Source: an uncultured Verrucomicrobiota bacterium (GTDB lineage Bacteria > Verrucomicrobiota > Verrucomicrobiia > Verrucomicrobiales > Verrucomicrobiaceae). From it: a DNA stretch of 42,761 bases. The position numbers and the translations under genes are program-made. The stretch lies in contig CAINGK010000147.1 in the NCBI GenBank assembly GCA_903848465.1, forward strand, positions 1 to 42,761, in the 5' to 3' direction. Shown piece after piece: positions 17,374-24,559 of the stretch (position 1 is its first letter; the number at the start of each line of letters is the position of its first letter). A model generated the notes under the pieces. It was given only the letters and a program-made list of their open reading frames with translations, was not told the origin of the DNA and ran no database searches.

Positions 17374-17480
17374 AGGCTTGAAAAAGCAGGATTTGCGCAA
17401 TTTTTAGCAAAATCTGCAAGAATGTCCGGGGCGTCCCGTAACTCCTCACGTCAATAGCTATATCCCCTCCCTCTTTCCTT

Positions 17481-18815
17481 ATGAAAATGCACTCTCTCTG
17501 CCAGGGTAACCACCTCGATCTGCGCTCCGGTGCCAGCCGGCGTGACTTCCTCTACGTCGGCATGCTTGGCGGTCTCGGTCTGACGCTGCCTGAGATGCTG
17601 CGTCTGCAAGCCGCGCAGGTCATGCCTGAAGTGGAAACCTTCAAGCCTGTGGCTGATTCGGTCATTCACATCTACCTCCCTGGTGGCATGGCGCAGCATG
17701 AGTCCTGGGATCCGAAGCCGTTTGCTTCGCCAGACTATCGCGGCCCGTTCACCCCGATCAAGACTGCCATCCCTGGAGAATACGTTGGCGAGAAGTTTGT
17801 CAACATCGCCAAGATCATGGACAAGCTCACCGTCATCCGTTCGATGACCCACGGTGAAGCCGCTCATGAGCGTGGTACGCACAACATGTTCACCGGCTAC
17901 CGTCCAAGCCCGGCGATCAAGTTCCCCAGCTTTGGCTCCGTGATTTCGCATGAACAGGGCAGCCGCAACAACCTGCCGCCTTATGTCGCTGTGCCGAGCG
18001 TGTTCGCCCCGGATCAGGGCACTGGTTACATGAGCAGCGCCTACGGCCCGTTTGCCCTCGGCAGCGACCCTGCTGACAAAGGCTTCACGGTGCGTGACCT
18101 GCTGACCCCGAAAGACGTGGACGAGAAGCGCTTCGACCGCCGCCGCAACCTGCTGGGCACGGTGGACGAGCATTTCAAAGCCGTGGAAAAAGCAGATTCC
18201 ATCAGCGCCATGGACAGCTTCTATCAGGCCGCCTACGGTCTGATCAGCAGCCAGAAGGCTCGTGAAGCATTCGACCTCACCAAGGAAACCGACAAGCTGC
18301 GTGACGAATACGGCCGCAACTCCGCCGGTCAGCGCTTCCTGCTGGCCCGTCGTCTGGTGGAGTCCGGTGTGCGCATGGTGTCCGTCAACTACGGCGGCTG
18401 GGACCACCACTCCAACATCAAGGACGCTTTCACCGGTCAGGCACCGAACTTCGACCAGGCCTTCGCCCGCCTGATCACCGACCTTTCCGAACGTGGCATG
18501 CTCAAGCGCACGCTCGTCATGGTCAGCTCCGAATTCGGCCGCACGCCCAAGATCAACGGCACCAATGGTCGTGACCACTGGCCTCGCGTGTTCTCCGTCG
18601 CCCTTGCTGGTGGTGGTGTCAAAGAAGGCTACATCCACGGTGCTTCTGACGCCCTCGGTGGTGAGCCTGACCGCGATGCCGTGGGTCCAGAAGACCTTGC
18701 CAAGACCATGTATCGCCTCCTCGGCATCAACAGTGAGAAGCGCATCATGGCCGACGGCGGTCGCCCCATCGACATCGTCAATGGCGGTCGCATCCTCACG
18801 GAAGCGCTCGCTTAA
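17481..18815 (+). CDS. Second DUF1501 exported protein, Tat leader
   Basis: A 444-residue DUF1501 protein. The twin-arginine leader is SRRDFLYVGMLGGLGLTL. Family blocks are YLPGGMAQHESWDPKP, MTHGEAAHERGTHNMFTGYRPSP, YGGWDHHSN, SSEFGRTPKINGTNGRDHWPRVFSVALAGGG and the closing VNGGRIL. Codon choice is unusually biased toward GTC, GGT and CGT compared with neighbours, suggesting high expression. No DUF1549/DUF1553 partner is adjacent. A weak promoter-like pair (TTGAAA at 17378 and an AT-rich box at 17401) lies upstream. A strong terminator follows the stop. The two DUF1501 proteins in this window are different subfamilies rather than duplicates. Confidence 0.92.
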   Translation: MKMHSLCQGNHLDLRSGASRRDFLYVGMLGGLGLTLPEMLRLQAAQVMPEVETFKPVADSVIHIYLPGGMAQHESWDPKPFASPDYRGPFTPIKTAIPGEYVGEKFVNIAKIMDKLTVIRSMTHGEAAHERGTHNMFTGYRPSPAIKFPSFGSVISHEQGSRNNLPPYVAVPSVFAPDQGTGYMSSAYGPFALGSDPADKGFTVRDLLTPKDVDEKRFDRRRNLLGTVDEHFKAVEKADSISAMDSFYQAAYGLISSQKAREAFDLTKETDKLRDEYGRNSAGQRFLLARRLVESGVRMVSVNYGGWDHHSNIKDAFTGQAPNFDQAFARLITDLSERGMLKRTLVMVSSEFGRTPKINGTNGRDHWPRVFSVALAGGGVKEGYIHGASDALGGEPDRDAVGPEDLAKTMYRLLGINSEKRIMADGGRPIDIVNGGRILTEALA

Positions 18816-18842
18816 TTCGACGCCCCGCAGACTTATTCAGAG

Positions 18843-18870
18843 AACCCGGACAGCAATGTCCGGGTTTTTT
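18843..18870 (+). terminator. Rho-independent terminator
   Basis: A perfect 10-base-pair stem, AACCCGGACA with TGTCCGGGTT, closes a 4-base GCAA loop and runs directly into a T-run. It lies 28 bases after the second DUF1501 stop codon and should end that transcript. Confidence 0.92.
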
Positions 18871-18882
18871 GTTCTCACTTAC

Positions 18883-19770
18883 TCAGAGCGAAAGATGCCC
18901 CAGCGCCAGCATGCCGTAGTAGGTGTACTCGCAGTCCAGCATGTCATCGGTCCAGTTGCCGTGGAAGCCGCCGGTGGCACTCCAGAGTGAATCGACAAAG
19001 TCGAGGCAGGGTTCCTTGAGTCGGGAGAAATCCGCCTGCACCGCATCCAGCGCATGCAGAGCCACGGCGGTGGAAAGCAGGTCGGGCAGGGGAGCGGCGG
19101 GCAGGGCCAGGAAGCCGCCAGCGGGCAGGCACTGACGCATCAGCCAGTCCACGGCTTCAGCGGGTGGTGCCATGTCCATGTGGCGGTGCAGGGCCACCAT
19201 AGCTGCCGTGGCCGTCGTGGAGCCCACGGGAATGCCCGGCTCGTTGGACCACGCGCCATCGGGAGTGCGCAGTCCGCCCATGCAAGTTACCAGTCGCCAA
19301 GGCTCAGGCGGGATGCCACCAAGGTCTTGATAGGCCCCCCAGGCCAGCAGGCAGCCGTAGGCGCTGCCCTTGGCGCGCTTTGGAGCCTGATGGTAGCCAC
19401 CGTCTGGACAGCGAAAGGCTTCAATACGCGCCGCCAGCGCCTCACGCGCGGCAGCAGGGAAATCCTGCATGCCTGCATTCGCCCAGCAGCGTGCTAGGCA
19501 GCAAAGATGTACAAAGTCCTGCCGTTCCCCATCGCCAAATTGCGCCAGCCATGGCCGCACATCTGGAATCGTGCTGGCAGCCACCGACAGCGCTTGCAGG
19601 CCTTCGAGGCCAAAGACGGTGTAGTAGAGGTCAGGCTTGTCATTGCGGTCTAAAAAACCGCCTTCAGGAGACAGGCGTGAACGCAAAAAAGCTTCCACCA
19701 GCTCCGCTGACTCACCGAGGAGTTTGGGGGCCAGCCGGGCTACTTGCAACATCTCAAGACGAAAGGACAT
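18883..19770 (-). CDS. Prenyltransferase/squalene-oxidase repeat protein
   Basis: A 295-residue alpha/alpha-barrel protein built of PFTB-type repeats. The repeats read GGFLDRNDKPDLYYTVFGLEGL, CPDGGYHQAP, TPDGAWSNEPG, AGGFLALP and ATGGFHGNWTDDMLDCEYTYYGMLALG. The fold is shared by the beta subunit of protein prenyltransferases and squalene-hopene cyclase. The DxDD cyclase motif is not present, and the zinc-site residues of protein prenyltransferases are only partly recognisable, so the reaction is unknown. The ATG at 19770 follows GAAAGGAC on the other strand only; an upstream extension to 19857 is not family-like. Confidence 0.8.
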   Translation of the reverse strand: MSFRLEMLQVARLAPKLLGESAELVEAFLRSRLSPEGGFLDRNDKPDLYYTVFGLEGLQALSVAASTIPDVRPWLAQFGDGERQDFVHLCCLARCWANAGMQDFPAAAREALAARIEAFRCPDGGYHQAPKRAKGSAYGCLLAWGAYQDLGGIPPEPWRLVTCMGGLRTPDGAWSNEPGIPVGSTTATAAMVALHRHMDMAPPAEAVDWLMRQCLPAGGFLALPAAPLPDLLSTAVALHALDAVQADFSRLKEPCLDFVDSLWSATGGFHGNWTDDMLDCEYTYYGMLALGHLSL

Positions 19771-19880
19771 GCACACGCGCCTAACCCGAGGCCCGCCATG
19801 TCGCCAGAAGAAAATGATTTTCTCACTTGAGTATTCTTCGGCTTGGTCAAAACTCACGACCCGGTTAACCCGACTCCTTT

Positions 19881-19965
19881 GCTCACGTGGCGGAATTGGT
19901 AGACGCGCTAGATTCAGGTTCTAGTAAGTAACATTGTGCTGGTTCGAGTCCAGTCGTGAGCACCA
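19881..19965 (+). tRNA. tRNA-Leu (anticodon CAG)
   Basis: The acceptor arms GCTCACG and CGTGAGC pair perfectly. The anticodon stem CTAGA/TCTAG encloses TTCAGGT with CAG at 19915-19917. A class II variable arm and a TTCGAGT T-loop follow, and CCA is encoded at 19963-19965. It reads CUG codons. Short inverted repeats bracket the gene (19866-19873 and 19987-19994). Confidence 0.95.
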
Positions 19966-20014
19966 TCCAGCGGCAACAGTGCCGCCTCGGGTTACCGGTT
20001 AAACACAAAGTCAC

Positions 20015-20689
20015 ATGCAAGACGCAGGATTCGTGAGGCAAGCATTTGCGGGAATCGCATCGCGTTACGTGCTGGCAAACCACGTACTCAGTCTTGGCAT
20101 CGACTGCCTCTGGCGGCGCAGCACAGCCAGACGCATCGCTGAACTGCAGCCGCTGCGTGTGCTCGATCTCGCCACCGGCAGCGGCGATCTCGCCCAAGCG
20201 GTTCAGTCCGCTTGCCCGCAGGCCAAAGTACTCGGCGCTGATTTCTCTGTGCCGATGATGCGCGAGGCGCAGGCGCGGCACTTCCGCAGCCTCGTCGCCG
20301 CAGACGGGCTGGCGCTGCCCTTTCAAGACGGCGTCTTTGATGTGCTCACGGTGGCCTTTGGCCTGCGCAACATGGCCTCCTGGCCCGCCGCCTTGCAGGA
20401 AATGAACCGCGTGTTGCGTCCTGGCGGGCGCTTGTTCGTGCTCGATTTTTCCATCCCGCGCATCCCCGGAATCCGCCAGATGTACCTGTTTTATCTGAAG
20501 CAGATCATGCCGCGCATCGCTGGCTGGATCACCGGTAAACGTGAGGCTTATGTTTACCTTTGCGGTTCCATCGAACGCTTCCCCTCGGGACGCGAGATGG
20601 AGGCGCTGATCTGCGCCAATGGTTTCGTCAGCGCCAGCACACGGCAGCTCACGTTTGGCATCGCTTCGCTCTATGAGGCGGTGAAGTAG
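20015..20689 (+). CDS. ubiE: UbiE/MenG demethylmenaquinone methyltransferase
   Basis: A 224-residue SAM-dependent C-methyltransferase that makes the last step of menaquinone synthesis. The start FVRQAFAGIASRYVLANHVLSLG is family-specific. SAM motif I is VLDLATGSGDLA and the central motif VAFGLRNMASW and LRPGGRLFVLDFS match UbiE. The gene is unlinked to menF-menD, 16 kb away, but belongs to the same pathway. The ATG at 20015 begins 50 bases after tRNA-Leu on the same strand, so read-through from the tRNA promoter is possible. Confidence 0.93.
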   Translation: MQDAGFVRQAFAGIASRYVLANHVLSLGIDCLWRRSTARRIAELQPLRVLDLATGSGDLAQAVQSACPQAKVLGADFSVPMMREAQARHFRSLVAADGLALPFQDGVFDVLTVAFGLRNMASWPAALQEMNRVLRPGGRLFVLDFSIPRIPGIRQMYLFYLKQIMPRIAGWITGKREAYVYLCGSIERFPSGREMEALICANGFVSASTRQLTFGIASLYEAVK

Positions 20690-20773
20690 AGCGGGGGAGG
20701 GGGGGATGCGCCCTTTTTAAGAGCATGTTAAATCATATTGTATCGAATCAATCCAGGGTAGCCAAATGAGGCG

Positions 20774-20832
20774 CTCCCTCTCCCCGCCCCTGACGGACTA
20801 TAACAACTCGTCTTTTCTTCGGGGGAGAGGGG
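20774..20832. repeat. Imperfect CT-rich/GA-rich inverted repeat
   Basis: CTCCCTCTCCCCG (20774-20786) is mirrored by CGGGGGAGAGGGG (20820-20832), with one base insertion. It fills the 227-base gap between the convergent ubiE and nnr genes and may be a terminator or a dispersed repeat. The rest of that gap holds no gene that I can see. Confidence 0.45.
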
Positions 20833-20916
20833 ATTCGCTTTATCTCCGCGCGATGTTATTTGCCTGGAAGGCTATGAAGTAATACAAAAAGCTATATAAT
20901 TGAGACCTGTAACTCC

Positions 20917-22422
20917 TCAAAACCGCCCTTCCTTCAAATCCTGCAACGCTCCGCCCAGATGTGCGGTGACGTCGCTTGCGCCGATGGATTCCATGGCCAC
21001 GCGTTCCTGCGTGACAAAGCGTTCGGCGGCTCGACCGCACAGCCACGCGCCCAGACCGGCGGCGTGATGCAGGGGAAGATGCTGCGCTGCGAAAGCGGCG
21101 CAGACGCCGGATAAAACATCGCCCATGCCACCGCTGGCCATGCCGGGATGGCCCGTGGTGTTGAAGAGCGTCGGCTGACCGTGAGTGCCGATGACGGTGC
21201 GAGTCCCTTTGAGCAGCAGCGTACGCCCCGGCGCGCCTGCCGTGAAGGATTCCACCAGCAGGCGGCGGCTCATGCCCTGACCGCTGGGGAAATGGCGCAG
21301 CAGACGCTCCATCTCGCCGGGATGCGGGGTCATGAGGTGCGGCTGGTTGCTCATCGCAGCGTGTACTTCGGGATGCTGGGCCAGCATGGTCAAGGCGTCG
21401 GCATCCACGATGATGGGGACCTTGGCTTGCTGAAGCACAGCGAGGATTTCCTGCTCATGCGTAAAGCCCAGCCCCGGACCGATAGCCAGCACATCGAAGT
21501 TCATCTCCAGCACAGCGCGATAGTCGGCAATGGTTTTGACCATCACCTCTGCTGGCATGCGCGGTGCGATAAAGGGATACACATCCTCCTTCACCAGCAG
21601 CGTGACGAGTCCCGCACCGGCACGAATGGCACCGCGGCAGGCCAGCTCCGCAGCACCGAGAAACCCCGGTGAACCAGCCAGGATGCCGACACGCCCTGCA
21701 TTGCCTTTGTGCATATCGTTGGCCCGGCGCGGCAGCCAGGAGCGCAGCAGCCGGGGAGTCAATACTTCGGCCTGGGCATCGCCTACGGTGGCGGATAAAT
21801 CCCGCAGCGGCACCAGCGCGATGCGTCCTACGTAATGGTCAGCGCCATCGGCCAGCAGTCCCGCTTTGATCTGCGCCACCACGGCGGTCACGTCGGCCTC
21901 CACGGCGTCGGCGCAGGCGGTGCCGTGATCTCCATCGAGACCAGACGGGATGTCCATCGCAATCGTCAGCGCATGCCGCTGTGTGCGCAGCGCGTTCATT
22001 TCGCGCGCCAGCACCTGCAGTTCAGGCTTCATCGGCCCTTGGGCACCGATGCCGAGCAGCCCATCCAGATTCACAATTGGCCCTGCTGGAAAATCAAACG
22101 TGGTGGCATCCCCCAGGATGCGAACGAGACTGCCCAGCGAAGCCAGATGGCTGCGCGGCAGATCCTTCATCGCAGCGGGCTCGCCACTCAGCCTTGCGTA
22201 CAGTTGCCAGCCGTCAGCGACCAGTTCACGCGCGGCGACGAGCGCATCTCCCGCGTTGTTGCCTTTGCCGAGAAACAGCACCAGCGAACCCGCATGCGGC
22301 GCAAACTGCCGCACCACAGCCGCGATGCCGCGTCCTGCCTCCTCCATCAACGCCGCCGCACTCACTCCGCGCGCAAATGCGGTTTCCTCGCACTGCTGCA
22401 TCTGGCGGCAGGTGACGATCAT
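20917..22422 (-). CDS. nnr: Bifunctional NAD(P)H-hydrate repair enzyme Nnr
   Basis: A 501-residue fusion. The N-terminal epimerase domain (about 1-205) has LVLFLGKGNNAGDALVAARELV and AMDIPSGLDGDHG. The C-terminal ADP-dependent dehydratase domain has GRVGILAGSPGFLGAAELACRGAIRAGAGLVTL, MTPHPGEM and GHPGMASGGMGDVLSG, the ribokinase-like ATP/ADP site. It repairs hydrated NADH and NADPH produced by damage. The start overlaps the stop of the preceding gene by ATGA, and it is the last gene in the minus-strand run that begins at gntK. Confidence 0.94.
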   Translation of the reverse strand: MIVTCRQMQQCEETAFARGVSAAALMEEAGRGIAAVVRQFAPHAGSLVLFLGKGNNAGDALVAARELVADGWQLYARLSGEPAAMKDLPRSHLASLGSLVRILGDATTFDFPAGPIVNLDGLLGIGAQGPMKPELQVLAREMNALRTQRHALTIAMDIPSGLDGDHGTACADAVEADVTAVVAQIKAGLLADGADHYVGRIALVPLRDLSATVGDAQAEVLTPRLLRSWLPRRANDMHKGNAGRVGILAGSPGFLGAAELACRGAIRAGAGLVTLLVKEDVYPFIAPRMPAEVMVKTIADYRAVLEMNFDVLAIGPGLGFTHEQEILAVLQQAKVPIIVDADALTMLAQHPEVHAAMSNQPHLMTPHPGEMERLLRHFPSGQGMSRRLLVESFTAGAPGRTLLLKGTRTVIGTHGQPTLFNTTGHPGMASGGMGDVLSGVCAAFAAQHLPLHHAAGLGAWLCGRAAERFVTQERVAMESIGASDVTAHLGGALQDLKEGRF

Positions 22423-23177
22423 GGGATTTCGGCAGCCTCCAGCAGCAGCGCTTTGAGTTGGTAGGCGGACTCCAGCGTTGACTGGGCCGTTTGCGTGGCG
22501 GGGAGGGAGAGGACACGGGTGCCTTTGGCCTTGGTGTCCAGCGTGCGGCTGATGCCCTCAATGCTCGCCACTTCGGGGCCGCCGACCACCAGCAAATGCA
22601 TCAGACGTTCGCCATCGCGCTGCAGTCCTTCCTGCAACTTTTTCAGCGCCTCCGGTGTGTCGGGAATAAAGGCAAAGCGCAATGAACGTACCACTTTTTC
22701 GCCGGTAAGTTGATGCGCGACGGCCAGGGCTTCAGCAACGGCCAGCGCCGTGTTTTCCTGCTGTGCCGCGTTGCTGCCGTAAAGTGCCAGGACCATCACC
22801 ACTTCAAGCGGACGTCGGGTGCCGGTCAGTTCGGCGTCGATGATTGACTGCTCAGCACCGAAGCGCTCACGCCGCACCGTGTAGCCCATGTTCTCCGCAC
22901 CCATGGTGGACTCCAGGTAGCCGGGGATGCTCAGGTTGCGGTCGGGTTTGTTCAGCGCCGTACGAATGATGTCTGCATGCTTTTGGATGCCTTCCACGCT
23001 GAGCATGCGCCTCAGGGCCAGTGCATACTTGAAGGAACGATCCGCCGCTTGGTCCTTCTTCCACTGCCAGATGCCAAAGGAAGCGATGCCCAGCAGAATG
23101 GTGCCGACGGGCAGCATAACGAGTGCGAAACGAATCCAGCGTCCAGGATCAGCATTGGTGGGGTGGGCGTCGGTCAT
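22419..23177 (-). CDS. Membrane-anchored degenerate M28-like protein
   Basis: A 252-residue protein with one N-terminal transmembrane helix at about 14-36. The remainder resembles the aminopeptidase fold of M28: an N-terminal helical part, then LEVVMVLALYGSNAAQQENTALAVAEALAVAHQLTG and SLRFAFIPDTPE. In active M28 enzymes these positions carry the metal ligands (HYD, DN, EE); here they read ALY, EN and TPE, so the metal site appears lost. It may be a pseudo-enzyme or substrate-binding protein. The frame starts with ATG at 23177 and is coupled to nnr by a 4-base overlap. The M28 assignment is my inference. Confidence 0.6.
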   Translation of the reverse strand: MTDAHPTNADPGRWIRFALVMLPVGTILLGIASFGIWQWKKDQAADRSFKYALALRRMLSVEGIQKHADIIRTALNKPDRNLSIPGYLESTMGAENMGYTVRRERFGAEQSIIDAELTGTRRPLEVVMVLALYGSNAAQQENTALAVAEALAVAHQLTGEKVVRSLRFAFIPDTPEALKKLQEGLQRDGERLMHLLVVGGPEVASIEGISRTLDTKAKGTRVLSLPATQTAQSTLESAYQLKALLLEAAEIP

Positions 23178-23251
23178 ATCTTTTAACAAGCATTGCTTTG
23201 CCCCATGAACAAGCTCGTAACTGCCGGTTCTGCCGCAACAGTTGCGTTACA

Positions 23252-23716
23252 TTACTCCAAATGCGCCAGCAACTCGGCCACCGACACCTGCTGCCCTGGC
23301 AGGATCAATTCAGGCCGGATGTCCGCCAGTGGTTCCAACACAAAGCGGCGCAGGTGCATGCGGGGATGCGGCAGGATGAGGTCGGGATCATCGCTGATGA
23401 CATCATCCGCATACAGCAGATCAAGATCAAGCGTGCGCGGTGAGTTGCGTTCTCGTTGCTCGGGCCTGCCAAGCGCCTGCTCAATCGCCTTGAGGTGAGT
23501 GTGAAGTTCGTGCGGCTGGCACTCAGCGGAAACTTCAATGACCGTATTCAAAAACGCCTGCGTCCCCGGCGCACAATCCACCGGCTCCGTCTCATACACC
23601 GGTGCGCTCGCGTTGAGCTGAATGCCAGGCACGCGAGTCATCAACAGCTCAATACCCCGCCGCATGTTCTCCGCGCGATCACCAAGATTGGAGCCAAGAG
23701 CGATGCCGAAGTTCAT
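23252..23716 (-). CDS. folK: FolK, HPPK of folate synthesis
   Basis: A 154-residue 6-hydroxymethyl-7,8-dihydropterin pyrophosphokinase. It begins with IALGSNLGDRAENM, has the VYETEPVD pterin loop, and contains the signature SPRTLDLDLLYADD followed by LPHPRMHLRRFVLEPLADI, which binds ATP and the metals. It transfers pyrophosphate from ATP to the pterin. The ATG at 23716 is directly behind a large hairpin that fills the gap after dapB, so its ribosome site may be masked. Confidence 0.95.
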   Translation of the reverse strand: MNFGIALGSNLGDRAENMRRGIELLMTRVPGIQLNASAPVYETEPVDCAPGTQAFLNTVIEVSAECQPHELHTHLKAIEQALGRPEQRERNSPRTLDLDLLYADDVISDDPDLILPHPRMHLRRFVLEPLADIRPELILPGQQVSVAELLAHLE

Positions 23717-23717
23717 G

Positions 23718-23787
23718 GTTTGCGGTTGTTGGCAGTTGTTTGGAAACCATTGCAAACGATGGCAAACCACTGCCAGCCATCGCAAAC
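23718..23787. repeat. Hairpin filling the dapB-folK gap
   Basis: Arms of 25 bases (starting GTTTGCG at 23718, and ending CGCAAAC at 23787) match at 21 positions. Some of the mismatches would be G-U pairs in RNA. The loop contains a second small stem, CCAT with ATGG. It spans the whole intergenic gap and reaches within two bases of the folK ATG. It could attenuate transcription or control folK translation, or be a dispersed repeat. Confidence 0.6.
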
Positions 23788-23789
23788 TC

Positions 23790-24527
23790 TCACTTCAGTC
23801 CCAGCACATCCTGCATGTCATACAATCCCGCAGGCTTACCCGCCAGCCAGGTGGCAGCGCGGACGGAGCCGTTGGCGAAGGTGTCGCGGCTACTGGCTTT
23901 GTGGGTGAGTTCGACGCGCTCGCCGACGTTGGCAAAGATCACGGTGTGATCGCCCACGACATCGCCACCGCGGATGGCATGTACGCCGATTTCTTTAGGC
24001 GTGCGGGCACCCACATCGCCGAAGCGGCCATGACGGCAGTCCTTGTCGTATTCAAGACCGCGCACATCCGCGAGGATCTCGACCAGCGTGCGGGCGGTGC
24101 CGCTGGGGGAATCCTTCTTCATGCGGTGATGCATCTCGACGACTTCGAGGTCAAAGTCAGGGCCAAGCAGTTCGGCGGCTTTGCGCGTGAGCCAGAACAG
24201 CGTGTTCACACCGATGCTGTAATTGGAAGCGAAGACGATCGGCAGGGTCTTGGCGGCTTCGCGGATGCGGGCCAGCTCCTCATTGGTGTGACCCGTGGTA
24301 CCGATGACCAGGCTCTTCTTCTGCTTCAGGCATTCGCCCAGCAGCTCATCAGTGAACAGGTGGGAGGAGAAGTCGATGACGATGTCAGCTTTGGCTAGCG
24401 CTGGGGACAAAGCATCATTCACGTCAACGGTGGATGCGACGGTGACGTTTTGAGCCTCGGCGGCACGGATGATGGCCTGGCCCATGCGGCCTTTGCAGCC
24501 AGTGATGAGGAGTTTGATGTCGGACAT
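23790..24527 (-). CDS. dapB: DapB, 4-hydroxy-tetrahydrodipicolinate reductase
   Basis: A 245-residue enzyme in lysine and diaminopimelate synthesis. The N-terminal Rossmann motif is LLITGCKGRMGQAIIRAA; VIDFSS and VIGTTGHT line the cofactor site. The catalytic signature is EMHHRMKKDSPSGTA, with the His-His and Lys used for proton transfer. It reduces the cyclic dipicolinate precursor with NAD(P)H and feeds both lysine and peptidoglycan crosslinks. It follows the addB-like gene after 32 bases, in a gntK-addB-dapB-folK operon. Confidence 0.96.
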   Translation of the reverse strand: MSDIKLLITGCKGRMGQAIIRAAEAQNVTVASTVDVNDALSPALAKADIVIDFSSHLFTDELLGECLKQKKSLVIGTTGHTNEELARIREAAKTLPIVFASNYSIGVNTLFWLTRKAAELLGPDFDLEVVEMHHRMKKDSPSGTARTLVEILADVRGLEYDKDCRHGRFGDVGARTPKEIGVHAIRGGDVVGDHTVIFANVGERVELTHKASSRDTFANGSVRAATWLAGKPAGLYDMQDVLGLK

Positions 24528-24559
24528 GATGAGCCGGGTTGATAAACGGGACGCCGTAA

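Noticed and set aside
17378..17406. TTGAAA plus an AT-rich box as a sigma70 promoter for the second DUF1501 gene
   Set aside because: The -35 fits, but the -10 box is weak; mentioned only in the gene entry.
17451..18638. Minus-strand frame of 395 codons over the second DUF1501 gene
   Set aside because: Antisense shadow; the plus-strand product is a clear DUF1501 protein with a matching terminator.
20690..20760. G-rich stretch followed by a short T-run after ubiE, as a terminator
   Set aside because: The possible stem is only about three base pairs.
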